DNA of 22,571 nucleotides from MED-G116 sp038107835 (GCA_038107835.1 JAYNHH010000035.1:1-22571), one strand, 5' to 3'; numbered from the stretch's first letter, positions 14,681 through 22,230 are shown. The notes: a model not told the origin generated them from the letters alone. Translations and numbers: made by a program.

Positions 14681-15055
14681 ATGGCCGATGATGTAGTTGA
14701 TATCCGCAAGCGCATCGAGGAAATCCGCAACGAGGTTTCCACGGCAATGGCCTCAAACCGGGCAACAGCCATCGACGCCAAACCTGCTGGCGAAATTGCC
14801 GAATTCTCGGTGCCGGGCGTGACTGCGCCAAGTGGTGGCCAACCAGCAAGAAACGTCCAGCAGCAACAGGCGGTGATGGCTGATGAGGCTCTGCTTCTCG
14901 ACACAAAGGCCGGGCTTGAAGAGGCGCTGAAACTGCCGTCCTTCCAGTTGAATGTTCGCAACCAGAACACCAACCGCTATCTGATTTTCATCCTGATCGC
15001 ACAATTGCTGACGAACATCGCGCTGATTGGCATTCTCTGGACCAAGCTCGGATAG
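14681..15055 (+). CDS. Small membrane protein upstream of the LytM peptidase
   Basis: A 124-residue protein of no family I recognise. It opens with a charged, probably helical segment (DDVVDIRKRIEEIRNEVSTAM), has a Gln-rich linker (ARNVQQQQAVMADEALLLD), and ends in a single transmembrane helix (YLIFILIAQLLTNIALIGIL, about residues 98-118). The soluble part is therefore probably cytoplasmic. ATG 14681 has only a weak GGA upstream; GTG 14666 is an in-frame alternative adding five residues. It ends 3 bp before the M23 peptidase start, so it is almost certainly cotranscribed. It could tether or recruit the bactofilin scaffold to the peptidase; that is inference from position and topology. Confidence 0.7.
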   Translation: MADDVVDIRKRIEEIRNEVSTAMASNRATAIDAKPAGEIAEFSVPGVTAPSGGQPARNVQQQQAVMADEALLLDTKAGLEEALKLPSFQLNVRNQNTNRYLIFILIAQLLTNIALIGILWTKLG

Positions 15056-15058
15056 ATC

Positions 15059-16648
15059 ATGCGAGCGATTGTTGGCAGGATCTTGAGCAGGGTCAAACCA
15101 CCGGTTTTACGATCCAACGACCCGCAGACACCTTTCAAGACACGTGGGCGGCACCCACTGCTCGAGGAGACGCGGTTTCTGCTGCTGACACGGCGTGGCC
15201 CGATCGAGATTGTGGTGCGGCCGACCTATGTTTTTGCAGCTGCCTTTGTCGGGCTGGTCGGTTCGGCCGTGATCGCCGCAACCACCCTGTTCATCGGCTA
15301 TAAATCGGTCGAGGTGGTCAGCAATGACACAATCACCACCGCCGAGGCCAGCATCCCGTTAGAGGATCCGATAGATGGCAGCGAGGACTTCATGCCGATG
15401 GTCAATGCCAATGAGGGTTTTGATGATGATGGTACCGGCCAGTCACTGCTGCTGGCCTTTGAAGATGCCGTGGATGCAGATTTGGATGCCAAGCTGGCCC
15501 CGGCCTCCAGCAGCCCTGCCCCGGTGATGCCGGTCGGCAGTGAGGTCAGCGAGAATGGCGACCAGATCGCAGCCACCGGGGGTGACGGGGGCGGTGTGAC
15601 CAGCGTTGTCCTGCAGGGACCATTCGCACCAACCGCAGCGGCACCGGCCCTGGCCGAAATGGCGGCTCTGACAGCACCGGCTCCGCAGTTGCCTGCGTCG
15701 CAGGAAAATATCACCGGGCTGGGTGGTGACACAGAGGCGATGGATGGCGCAGCGCCCGACGAGGTGGCGATGATCGGATCGACCGCGCCAACCGCAACTG
15801 ACGCGCTGATGGCGATGCTGAAAGCGCCCTTCTCCAGCCCCTTCACAAGTTCGATCAAACCATTGCTGGTCCCTGAGGCAAAAGGCCCAAATGGCGAGGA
15901 CGCACAGACGGAAACCGTGCGGGCGCCGGGCGGTGCCATCACCATCGCGCTGAACCCGGGCAGAACAGCCACCATGGTGCCGTTCGCGCCTGACAGCGAG
16001 ATCCCAGTGGTCACGCCGGCGGTGCGGCAGCTGAAGATGCTGCGATCAATGGCGCGTGAGGTTGGGTCGATCCGGGCGCATATGACAGGGCTTGGGATCG
16101 CCGAGAGCTATCTGCCGCCGGCCAGTGCCTGGGACCAGCAGGTCGCCAATGCTGATTTTGCCTCGCTGACCATGGCGCTTGAATCGCATCGTTCCGCCCT
16201 GAACAAGGTACCCCTGAAACCACCGATGCTGTATTTCTATATTTCGAGTAAATACGGCAAGCGCAAGCATCCGGTGACTGGCCGGATCCGCCAGCATCAT
16301 GGCATTGACCTGGCCGGCACATGGCAGGAAGAGGTTCATGCCTCGGCCCCGGGAACGGTGATCCACGCCGGCAAGATGGGGTCTTTCGGCAATGTCGTTC
16401 GGGTCAGGCACGCCTATGACATCACCACCACATACGCGCATCTGTCGCGCATTTCGGTACGCAAGGGAGCCGATGTGACGCATGGCACGGTGATTGGCAA
16501 GATGGGACGCACCGGGCGCGTTGATGGCGCCCATCTGCATTATGAAATTCGTGTCGGGCGGAAATCGCTGAACCCGCAGACATTCTTCAATATTGGCCAT
16601 CGCATCGGCATTGGTGGCGCGCTGACACAGATATCTTCGGCAGAGTAG
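15059..16648 (+). CDS. Membrane-anchored M23 (LytM) metallopeptidase
   Basis: A 529-residue bitopic protein. A cytoplasmic N-terminus of about 55 residues is followed by one transmembrane helix (about 56-80), a long Ala/Pro/acidic low-complexity periplasmic linker (about 90-320), and a C-terminal M23 domain (about 390-525). M23 enzymes cut peptidoglycan cross-link peptides. The zinc site looks complete: HHGID (His413, Asp417) and HLHYEI (His492, His494), so it is probably catalytic and not a degenerate EnvC/NlpD-type activator. No coiled coil is evident between helix and catalytic domain. ATG 15059 is 3 bp after the preceding stop, suggesting translational coupling. It is divergent from the bactofilin genes; M23-bactofilin pairs act in cell shape in other bacteria (Helicobacter CcmA/Csd). 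Confidence 0.9.
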   Translation: MRAIVGRILSRVKPPVLRSNDPQTPFKTRGRHPLLEETRFLLLTRRGPIEIVVRPTYVFAAAFVGLVGSAVIAATTLFIGYKSVEVVSNDTITTAEASIPLEDPIDGSEDFMPMVNANEGFDDDGTGQSLLLAFEDAVDADLDAKLAPASSSPAPVMPVGSEVSENGDQIAATGGDGGGVTSVVLQGPFAPTAAAPALAEMAALTAPAPQLPASQENITGLGGDTEAMDGAAPDEVAMIGSTAPTATDALMAMLKAPFSSPFTSSIKPLLVPEAKGPNGEDAQTETVRAPGGAITIALNPGRTATMVPFAPDSEIPVVTPAVRQLKMLRSMAREVGSIRAHMTGLGIAESYLPPASAWDQQVANADFASLTMALESHRSALNKVPLKPPMLYFYISSKYGKRKHPVTGRIRQHHGIDLAGTWQEEVHASAPGTVIHAGKMGSFGNVVRVRHAYDITTTYAHLSRISVRKGADVTHGTVIGKMGRTGRVDGAHLHYEIRVGRKSLNPQTFFNIGHRIGIGGALTQISSAE

Positions 16649-16756
16649 CCGGAGGCAGGCTAATATTCCCCGGCAACCAGTCGTTTACATCAGGATGGCA
16701 ATTTTCACGCGCGGCCAGGCGGGCCGCAGCAGCAGATCAGGGCATGGCAGAGTTAT

Positions 16757-17197
16757 ATGACGGTTTCACGGAAGATCACAAAACGACTGGCACGGGCGGC
16801 AGCAACCGGATTTTTGCTGGGCCTGTCAGCCTGTGAGCTGTATGTCGTCGATCACGCGGGCCAGTTGCCACCGCAGCCCGTGCAGCCGATTGTGTCAGCC
16901 GAGCCAACGCGGCCGCCAGAGCCGCTGCCGGGCAGTGATCAGGTTGTGTTCATGGACAGCACCACCGCACAGCTGGCCGGATGCAGAGCCATTTCCAGCA
17001 TCAGATTTTCACATAAGGGCAGCTTTGCCGACGGCATGACCATTCTGCGCAACGCTGCCATCCAGATCAATGCCAACCGCATGGTGCCGATCCGGCTGGT
17101 GGAAAATGTCGAGAACAGTGGCGGACCGCATCTCTATCAAGTCAAGCTGATGCGCTGTCCAGAGCCAGAAACACAGGGAACCGAATCCAATGGGTGA
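16757..17197 (+). CDS. Lipoprotein with an RcsF/DUF4156-like region
   Basis: A 146-residue putative lipoprotein. A basic N-terminus, a hydrophobic stretch and a lipobox LSAC put the lipidated cysteine near residue 27. A proline-rich linker (PPQPVQPIVSAEPTRPPEP) follows. The segment AGCRAISSIRFSH...GMTILRNAAIQINANRMVPI resembles the conserved core of RcsF/DUF4156 lipoproteins, where a Cys-Arg strand is followed by a helix ending in A-N. This similarity is by eye and uncertain. It follows the LytM gene by 108 bp and overlaps the next gene by 8 bp, so it probably belongs to the same envelope-related transcript. Confidence 0.75.
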   Translation: MTVSRKITKRLARAAATGFLLGLSACELYVVDHAGQLPPQPVQPIVSAEPTRPPEPLPGSDQVVFMDSTTAQLAGCRAISSIRFSHKGSFADGMTILRNAAIQINANRMVPIRLVENVENSGGPHLYQVKLMRCPEPETQGTESNG

Positions 17198-17483
17198 CGT
17201 TATCTATCTGCCAACAACCAAAAAGGATGGCGATCTGGCTGTGGGAGATTACCCGTCGCTGACAAGAGAAGAGGTGTGCCGGCTCGAGACCATCCGTGAC
17301 AATATTGAGCAGTTGCTGAATATGGTGTCTGGCATCCGCAATGATCCCGAGGCGGTGGCGCTGGCCGCCGGACGCTATGGGCTGATGCGGATGTATCAGC
17401 TGCAGGGCCGCGCCGCAGTGATGGCGTTCGCCAATCGGTGCGTTGAAACAGCCGAAATCGCCGAGGATCTCCAGAAATCATAG
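17190..17483 (+). CDS. Small soluble protein of unknown function
   Basis: A 97-residue protein with no signal peptide or membrane helix and no family I recognise. It begins MGDVIYLPTT and is then mostly helical (LTREEVCRLETIRDNIEQLLNMV, then AAGRYGLMRMYQLQGRAAVMAFANRCVETAEIAEDL). ATG 17190 lies inside the end of the lipoprotein gene (8-bp overlap) with GGGAA upstream, indicating translational coupling. It closes the putative envelope operon that begins at 14681. Confidence 0.65.
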   Translation: MGDVIYLPTTKKDGDLAVGDYPSLTREEVCRLETIRDNIEQLLNMVSGIRNDPEAVALAAGRYGLMRMYQLQGRAAVMAFANRCVETAEIAEDLQKS

Positions 17484-17563
17484 CTAAATTCCTCCGCGAT
17501 AAAAGTTCCGGCTGTTATCCTCTTGGTAAGCGCGATGGCAGTTCGGCATGGGGGTAACTGGCA

Positions 17564-18472
17564 ATGGTCAAAAGGAAACGCGTTCTCCAGATATTGAGCC
17601 GGTCAAGCGGCGAGGATCAGGTCAGCCGCTGGTGTGATCATTTTCTGGCGACACTCATTCTGTTGAACCTGTTTGCGGTCTCGCTGGAATCAATCGACAG
17701 TCTGAGCCAGCAGTATGGCCCGTTCTTCATTCTGTTTGAAATTTTTTCAGTGACCATCTTCGGGATCGAATATCTGCTGCGGATCTGGACCGTTGCCGAC
17801 AATGAGGCAAGCCGCTTCAAGACCGCCACCGGCAGGCGGCTGGATTATATTTTCAGCTTTACCGGCCTGATTGATCTGATTGCCATCCTGCCTTCGATCC
17901 TGCCATTGTTTCTGGGACAGGTTGATCTGCGCTGGCTGCGGGTGCTGCGGCTTGTTCGGCTGCTCAAGATATCGCATTACTCATCAGCGCTGGAGGATCT
18001 GTTTTCGGCCATTCGTGCCGAAAAAAACGCTTTTGGCGCAGCGCTCTATCTGTTCTGTATCGCGCTGTTTGTATCGAGCTCGCTGATGTATGTCGTTGAG
18101 AACACCGTCCAGCCTGAGCATTTTTCCTCAATCCCGACGACGATGTGGTGGTCGCTGATCACTCTGACGACGGTTGGCTATGGCGATGTCTCGCCCCTGA
18201 CGCCGATTGGCAAGCTGGTGGGCGCCTTCACCGCCATCATGGGCGTCTGTGTTGTAGCGCTGCTGACCGGTATTGTCGCCACCGCCTTTGCCAACCAGAT
18301 TTCGAAGCGGCATGATCTGCTCGAGGCGGAGATTGTGGCCGCGCTGAAAGATGGCATCATCAATGAGGATGAGATGCGGAAAATCACCCAGATGCAGGAT
18401 GAACTTGGCATGTCGGAAGAACATACCAAGGCGATGATTGAATTGCTGCGCGATCGTCATCACAGCAGATAA
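17564..18472 (+). CDS. Voltage-gated-type potassium channel (six TM)
   Basis: A 302-residue ion-transport-family channel. Helices S1-S3 run from about residue 25 to 110. The S4 helix carries regularly spaced arginines (RWLRVLRLVRLLK, about 121-134), the hallmark of a voltage sensor. The pore helix leads to the selectivity filter TTVGYGD (about 201-207), followed by S6 (VGAFTAIMGVCVVALLTGIV). The C-terminus is a short cytoplasmic segment (EAEIVAALKDGIINEDEMRKITQ...) with an EF-hand-like acidic stretch DGIINEDE but no cyclic-nucleotide-binding domain. It sits directly upstream, on the same strand, of two stand-alone CNB-fold genes, so gating may use separate subunits. K+ selectivity is well supported; that link is inferred. 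Confidence 0.92.
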   Translation: MVKRKRVLQILSRSSGEDQVSRWCDHFLATLILLNLFAVSLESIDSLSQQYGPFFILFEIFSVTIFGIEYLLRIWTVADNEASRFKTATGRRLDYIFSFTGLIDLIAILPSILPLFLGQVDLRWLRVLRLVRLLKISHYSSALEDLFSAIRAEKNAFGAALYLFCIALFVSSSLMYVVENTVQPEHFSSIPTTMWWSLITLTTVGYGDVSPLTPIGKLVGAFTAIMGVCVVALLTGIVATAFANQISKRHDLLEAEIVAALKDGIINEDEMRKITQMQDELGMSEEHTKAMIELLRDRHHSR

Positions 18473-18554
18473 AAACAAGGAAAAGCCGCCAGAAACTGCC
18501 AAGGCGGGCTAACATTCTGTGCGCCATGTCGTCCTTGATTAGAGGAGATGCGAC

Positions 18555-18974
18555 ATGCAGGCCGACCTATTGCCCTTTATTGACTGGAGCCACCATCCAC
18601 GTCAGATCATCGCACCACGGGAGCGGATCATAACCGCTGGTGATCCGACTGACATGCTGTTTCTGCTTGAAGATGGTGTGGCGCTGGCACCAGATGCGGC
18701 CCTGTGTGGCCACCACCATCGCGCAGACCCGGCAAAGGGAGCTAGTGGTGGTGATATCACCTATGCGGCAGGCGCTTTGCTGTCACTGCTGGAAATGCTG
18801 TCACTCGACGCTTACCGACATGATGTATTGGCGCACGAGGAATGCCGCGTGATCGGCATCAACAGGCATGAGATCAAGGCCATGTGGGACCGCGACAACC
18901 GGATGGCATGGCCCCTGTCCTGTTCAATCGCCGCAACCATCACACAGCGCCGCCAGACACGGTTCCTGATGTAG
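18555..18974 (+). CDS. Stand-alone cyclic-nucleotide-binding-fold protein A
   Basis: A 139-residue protein that looks like one Crp/CNB beta-roll without DNA-binding or catalytic domain. Signs are IIAPRERIITAGDPTDMLFLLEDGVAL at the front and a degenerate phosphate-binding cassette region AAGALLSLLEMLSLDAYRHDVLAHEECRVIGINR. The conserved Gly-Glu and Arg-Ala residues that hold cAMP are not in place, so it may bind another ligand or none. A His-rich loop (GHHHRADP) is inserted in the roll. AGAGGAG lies 7 nt before ATG 18555. It follows the K+ channel gene by 82 bp and precedes a second CNB-like gene by 3 bp. Fold assignment is by pattern and not certain. Confidence 0.65.
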   Translation: MQADLLPFIDWSHHPRQIIAPRERIITAGDPTDMLFLLEDGVALAPDAALCGHHHRADPAKGASGGDITYAAGALLSLLEMLSLDAYRHDVLAHEECRVIGINRHEIKAMWDRDNRMAWPLSCSIAATITQRRQTRFLM

Positions 18975-18977
18975 ACC

Positions 18978-19301
18978 ATGGCTCATAACAGTACAGAAAT
19001 CAGATTGTTCCATGGCGAGGCCCTGTTCCGCGTGGGACAGATGGCGCAGGAATTCTATATGGTCAAATCGGGAGCCATCTATGTTCTGGATGAAAAGGGC
19101 GTCATCGCGCTGAAACAATTCTTTGCTGGTGAGCTGTTTGGCATCCCGGAAGTGCTGGCGCAGGGACAATGGGCAAATACGGCAATCGCCAATGGCATTA
19201 CGGTGCTGACGCGGTTTGACGCCTCGCATCTGTTCCGCTCGCTTGACGAGATGCCAGCGAACCAGAGCGATTTCATCCGTCATATCGCCAGCCTTGCCTG
19301 A
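18978..19301 (+). CDS. Stand-alone cyclic-nucleotide-binding-fold protein B
   Basis: A 107-residue protein that again fits a single CNB/Crp sensor beta-roll: HGEALFRVGQMAQEFYMVKSGAIYVLDEKG, then FFAGELFGIPEVLAQGQWANTAIANGITVLTRFD. The Gly-Glu of the phosphate-binding cassette (AGELFG) is present, but the Arg that contacts the cyclic phosphate is replaced in QWANTAIA. No helix-turn-helix follows, so it is not a Crp/Fnr transcription factor. Its ATG is 3 bp after the stop of protein A, indicating coupled translation. A and B resemble each other in layout and may form a dimer. Confidence 0.7.
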   Translation: MAHNSTEIRLFHGEALFRVGQMAQEFYMVKSGAIYVLDEKGVIALKQFFAGELFGIPEVLAQGQWANTAIANGITVLTRFDASHLFRSLDEMPANQSDFIRHIASLA

Positions 19302-19389
19302 CGCACGATTTTATCGCCACTGACAGTCTGTGCGGGCCACCATATGGCACGATAAATGCAGAAACCTCCGTAACAGACCGAAGGAGGTT

Positions 19390-19599
19390 ATGGTGAAGCA
19401 GACAACATTGACAAATCAGGATTTCAGCGCGCGGCGCACCCAGGAGGCAGGTGCCTCACTTGCCGAGCTGTTCGCAGGCAGGACACTGGCCAACAGCGGC
19501 GCACCAGCCATTCCGGCAATCGAGATTGTGCATTATGACCATGACAACAAGCGCAGCAGCAGCGATGTGTTGCCGCTCAGCGCCTTTGCGATTCAATAG
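19390..19599 (+). CDS. Small protein of unknown function
   Basis: A 69-residue polar protein (MVKQTTLTNQDFSARRTQEAG at its start) with no signal, membrane helix or known motif. AAGGAGG at 19381-19387 supports translation but leaves only 2 nt to ATG 19390. GTG 19393, 5 nt away, may be the true start. It lies 88 bp after the CNB-like pair on the same strand. Function unknown. Confidence 0.5.
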   Translation: MVKQTTLTNQDFSARRTQEAGASLAELFAGRTLANSGAPAIPAIEIVHYDHDNKRSSSDVLPLSAFAIQ

Positions 19600-19693
19600 G
19601 AAGGCCAGTAGACGGGCCAGTCACCGCCCGGATATGGTGCCTGCCCATGAGGCAGCGCCATGCGGATAGGTCAGAGCCATAAAAAGCGTGAGG

Positions 19694-21193
19694 TCAGCCA
19701 GCCATGTTGAGGCGGGCGCGGCGGCGCCGCTCTGAGGATGACGGTATACGCAGCATATCACGATATTTGGCAACCGTCCTGCGGGCGAGCTTCACACCCT
19801 TCTTTGAGACCATGGCGGCAATCGCATCGTCGCTCAGCGGCTTGCCGGCAGGTTCTGCCTCAACAATCGACTTGATCATGTCACGCACCGCACCGGCGGC
19901 CTTGCTGTCACCATCATCACTGGCGGCAATGGAAACGCTGAACAGCGATTTCATCGGAAAGCTGCCCTTTGGCGTGGCGATCATCAGACCGCTTGTCACG
20001 CGGCTGACAGTGCTTTCATGCATGCCGACAGCCTCGGCGACATTTTTCAATGACAGCGGCTTCAATGCCGACAGACCATGCGTCAGGAATTCGGCCTGAC
20101 GGGCGACAATCTCACCGCTGATCTTCAGGGTGGTGCTGTTGCGCTGTTCAAGGGCGCGGCGCAGCCAGCGGGCTGAACCAAGCGCCTCATTCGCATATGA
20201 TTTTTCTTGCTCGCTCCTGGCGCGGCGGTTTGCGGCATTCACTTCCGAGGCATAATCCTCGTTGATAACAAGTGACGGCAGGGTTGATCTGTTCAGATCA
20301 ACAACCCAGCCTTCCGCGCCGCGGCTGACGATCACATCGGGAGCACCAACACGAAGCGGCGCTGATTCGAACGCCTCACCCGGCTTTGGATTGAATTCAC
20401 GGATCTGCTTGAGGCAGGCAGCAATTTCAGTGATGTCACATTTTGCCCTACGCGCCAGAGCTTCAAGCTCGCCGCGGCCAAGCAGTTCAAGATTGGCAAG
20501 CACCACATCCATCTCGGCCGACAGAACGCCTCCCTCATATGCCTGAATGCGCAGACATTCAGCAAGATTGCGGGCAAAAACACCCTCCGGCTCGAGACGC
20601 TGGAGAATTTCCAGAACCGCCTCGGCCTCCTCGCATGAACAGCCGCATTTCTCGGCAATATCCTCAACCGCCTGGCCGAGCCAGCCACTCGGCTCGAGCG
20701 AGTCGGCAAATTCATAGGCGATGAAACGCTGGCGCGGGTCAAAAATGCTCAGATCAATCTGACCAATGACAAATTCAGTCAGGGTCTCGGGCTGTTCGGG
20801 AACCAGATTGGCAAGGCTGTCCCAGTCGGTATCACCCGTGGCAGCCGGCGCAGCGCTGCGGCCAAGATCAAGCCCGTTCGATTCAAATCTGTTTTCAAAA
20901 TCACCATGCGCTGTCGGATCATCGGCGAGAGCTGCGCCCTCGCGCATGCCATCCGCCAGATCAGCCGGAGTTGCTGTCTCAGCCGGCATAGCCTGTGCCT
21001 CAGATGCTGGAAGGTCAGCATTGTCAGGCTTGGCTGTCTCGACCTCAAGAAATGGATTTTCAAGCGCCTGCTCCTCAAGGAAACTCTGGATATCGAGGTT
21101 GGTCATCTGCAGCAGTTTGATGGCCTGCTGCAACTGCGGCGTCATGACAAGAGATTGCTTCTGCTTTACGCTCAATGATGGCATTAACTGCAT
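19694..21193 (-). CDS. rpoN: RNA polymerase sigma-54 factor
   Basis: A 499-residue sigma-54. Region I is the Gln/Leu-rich N-terminus (KQKQSLVMTPQLQQAIKLLQM), which contacts the enhancer-binding activator. An acidic region II follows (about 60-120), then the core-binding domain (about 130-330) and a helix-turn-helix (VAEAVGMHESTVSRVTSGLM). The C-terminal RpoN box ARRTVAKYR (about 470-478) reads the -24 element. All parts are intact and length is normal. AAGGGAG lies about 7 nt before ATG 21193. The usual neighbours (lptB upstream, hpf and ptsN downstream) are absent. A canonical sigma-54 promoter lies 1.2 kb away before motA. Confidence 0.97.
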   Translation of the reverse strand: MQLMPSLSVKQKQSLVMTPQLQQAIKLLQMTNLDIQSFLEEQALENPFLEVETAKPDNADLPASEAQAMPAETATPADLADGMREGAALADDPTAHGDFENRFESNGLDLGRSAAPAATGDTDWDSLANLVPEQPETLTEFVIGQIDLSIFDPRQRFIAYEFADSLEPSGWLGQAVEDIAEKCGCSCEEAEAVLEILQRLEPEGVFARNLAECLRIQAYEGGVLSAEMDVVLANLELLGRGELEALARRAKCDITEIAACLKQIREFNPKPGEAFESAPLRVGAPDVIVSRGAEGWVVDLNRSTLPSLVINEDYASEVNAANRRARSEQEKSYANEALGSARWLRRALEQRNSTTLKISGEIVARQAEFLTHGLSALKPLSLKNVAEAVGMHESTVSRVTSGLMIATPKGSFPMKSLFSVSIAASDDGDSKAAGAVRDMIKSIVEAEPAGKPLSDDAIAAMVSKKGVKLARRTVAKYRDMLRIPSSSERRRRARLNMAG

Positions 21194-21512
21194 GGTTTTC
21201 TCCCTTAGTTGAGTTAACGATGAAGAAGAAAATCACGCTTTGCAAAAAGACTATTTGACGCCGGAGAGTGTCAGAATTCAGACATTTTTATTGTTATTTT
21301 ACAGAAGGTTAAAAATCTACAACTGATAAAAATCGACAAAGCGTCAACAAATGGACGCCAAAAACAGCCCAAAATGGAGGCAAAACGCCCTATTGAACTG
21401 ACCCCGCCCGTTCGGATATCGTGGGTGGCACGGCTTTTGAATAGCCGGGGCCAGAACCACCGTCGGGGCCAGGGACCGGGCGGCAGGACATGACGGAAAG
21501 GACAGGAAAGCA
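21194..21512. promoter_or_regulatory. 319-bp region upstream of rpoN with an imperfect palindrome
   Basis: No gene is evident. At 21269-21284 there is an imperfect palindrome, TGTC-A-GAATTC-A-GACA, followed by an AT-rich tract with a TTTTT run. On the minus strand TTGTAG, 15 nt, TAAAAT could be a weak rpoN promoter. At 21426-21441 TGGCAC lies the right distance from TTGAA, but the -12 GC is missing, so it is not a convincing sigma-54 site. Confidence 0.4.
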
Positions 21513-21824
21513 GTGATTACCCTATCGCGAAACAGACCCGCACGCGGCAGCACCTGCCAGCGCTGTCGAATCATCCGCTCCTTCATCGCCTTTGCGATCA
21601 TGCTTGGTATTTTTTCACTCGTCGTTGATGACAGCGCCCGGTTCCTGCAGCAGGTGACACCGGAACGCGCTGCCAGTGCCATCTGGATTGCCGGTGGCAT
21701 TCTGTTTCTGGTGAAGCTGGGAGCGTGGCTGCGGGAGCGCCGCGCCAGCGTCAGCGCCGATCACGCACCAGCCGGACGGCCAGCCGCTGATAGGGAAAAA
21801 ACCGCCCATAGGTATGGCCGGTAA
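21513..21824 (+). CDS. Small two-TM membrane protein (GTG start)
   Basis: A 103-residue predicted inner-membrane protein with two hydrophobic helices, SFIAFAIMLGIFSLVV (about 23-38) and ASAIWIAGGILFLVKLGAWL (about 54-73), and basic ends. The start is GTG 21513 with AGGAA about 6 nt upstream. Its last 74 bp overlap the convergent DUF1566 gene, so its C-terminal tail (after about residue 78) is constrained by, or a by-product of, that gene. Membrane-like composition supports a real gene; function unknown. Confidence 0.5.
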   Translation: MITLSRNRPARGSTCQRCRIIRSFIAFAIMLGIFSLVVDDSARFLQQVTPERAASAIWIAGGILFLVKLGAWLRERRASVSADHAPAGRPAADREKTAHRYGR

Positions 21825-22230
21825 AGAAATTCACCGACCACATGTGACGCTTGGCAAAGCGATTGACCTCGCCTGTCCAGTAGGGTTCTGACGAGGTTTG
21901 CGGGAAATATTTCTTATTGACCTTCGGGCGTTCGCACTCCTCGCACACCAGCCCCTCAAGCTCTTCTCTCGTTGGCAGCCGCCAATTGCCACCCAGCTGT
22001 TCATTCGCCTGCAGGATGGCGGTAGCGATTTCCTCCTGGTTCAATTTAACCAGCTTGCCAGTGCAGCCTGTTCCGTCCCAGACCTGGCCAACGGTGCAGC
22101 GCAGCCATTCGATGCCGAATTTCAGATCAATGACGACATGGTCGCGGGCGATGTATTCAGACGCCTGGGCTGTCGATGCGGCGCCGAGCATCATCAAACC
22201 GGTCAGTAGATGTCGGGCCAAACGCCTCAT
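21751..22230 (-). CDS. Secreted DUF1566 (Lcl C-terminal domain) protein
   Basis: A 159-residue exported protein. A signal peptide (residues 1-24, ending TAQAS) is followed by one DUF1566-type domain. Landmarks are GIEWLRCTVGQVWDGTGCTG, then GGNWRLPTREELEGLV, PYWTGEV and a final VRLVRDR, the typical layout for this domain, which often occurs in surface or adhesin-like proteins. Four cysteines (two near CTVG/GCTG, two in VCEEC) could form disulfides. ATG 22230 follows AGGGGG by 7 nt; a longer GTG start at 22251 is less likely. It is divergent from motA. Confidence 0.82.
   Translation of the reverse strand: MRRLARHLLTGLMMLGAASTAQASEYIARDHVVIDLKFGIEWLRCTVGQVWDGTGCTGKLVKLNQEEIATAILQANEQLGGNWRLPTREELEGLVCEECERPKVNKKYFPQTSSEPYWTGEVNRFAKRHMWSVNFFTGHTYGRFFPYQRLAVRLVRDRR

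Noticed and set aside
15298..16014. Minus-strand ORF of 238 codons opposite the LytM linker
   Set aside because: Low-complexity Ser/Ala/Gly shadow of the Ala/Pro-rich linker coding region.
18480..18515. Possible terminator after the K+ channel gene
   Set aside because: AGCCGCC and GGCGGGCT pair only with a bulge and there is no T-tract, so termination before the CNB-like genes is not supported.
21426..21441. Possible sigma-54 promoter TGGCAC...TTGAA upstream of the 21513 gene
   Set aside because: The -24 half is perfect but the invariant GC of the -12 half is GA, which normally abolishes function.
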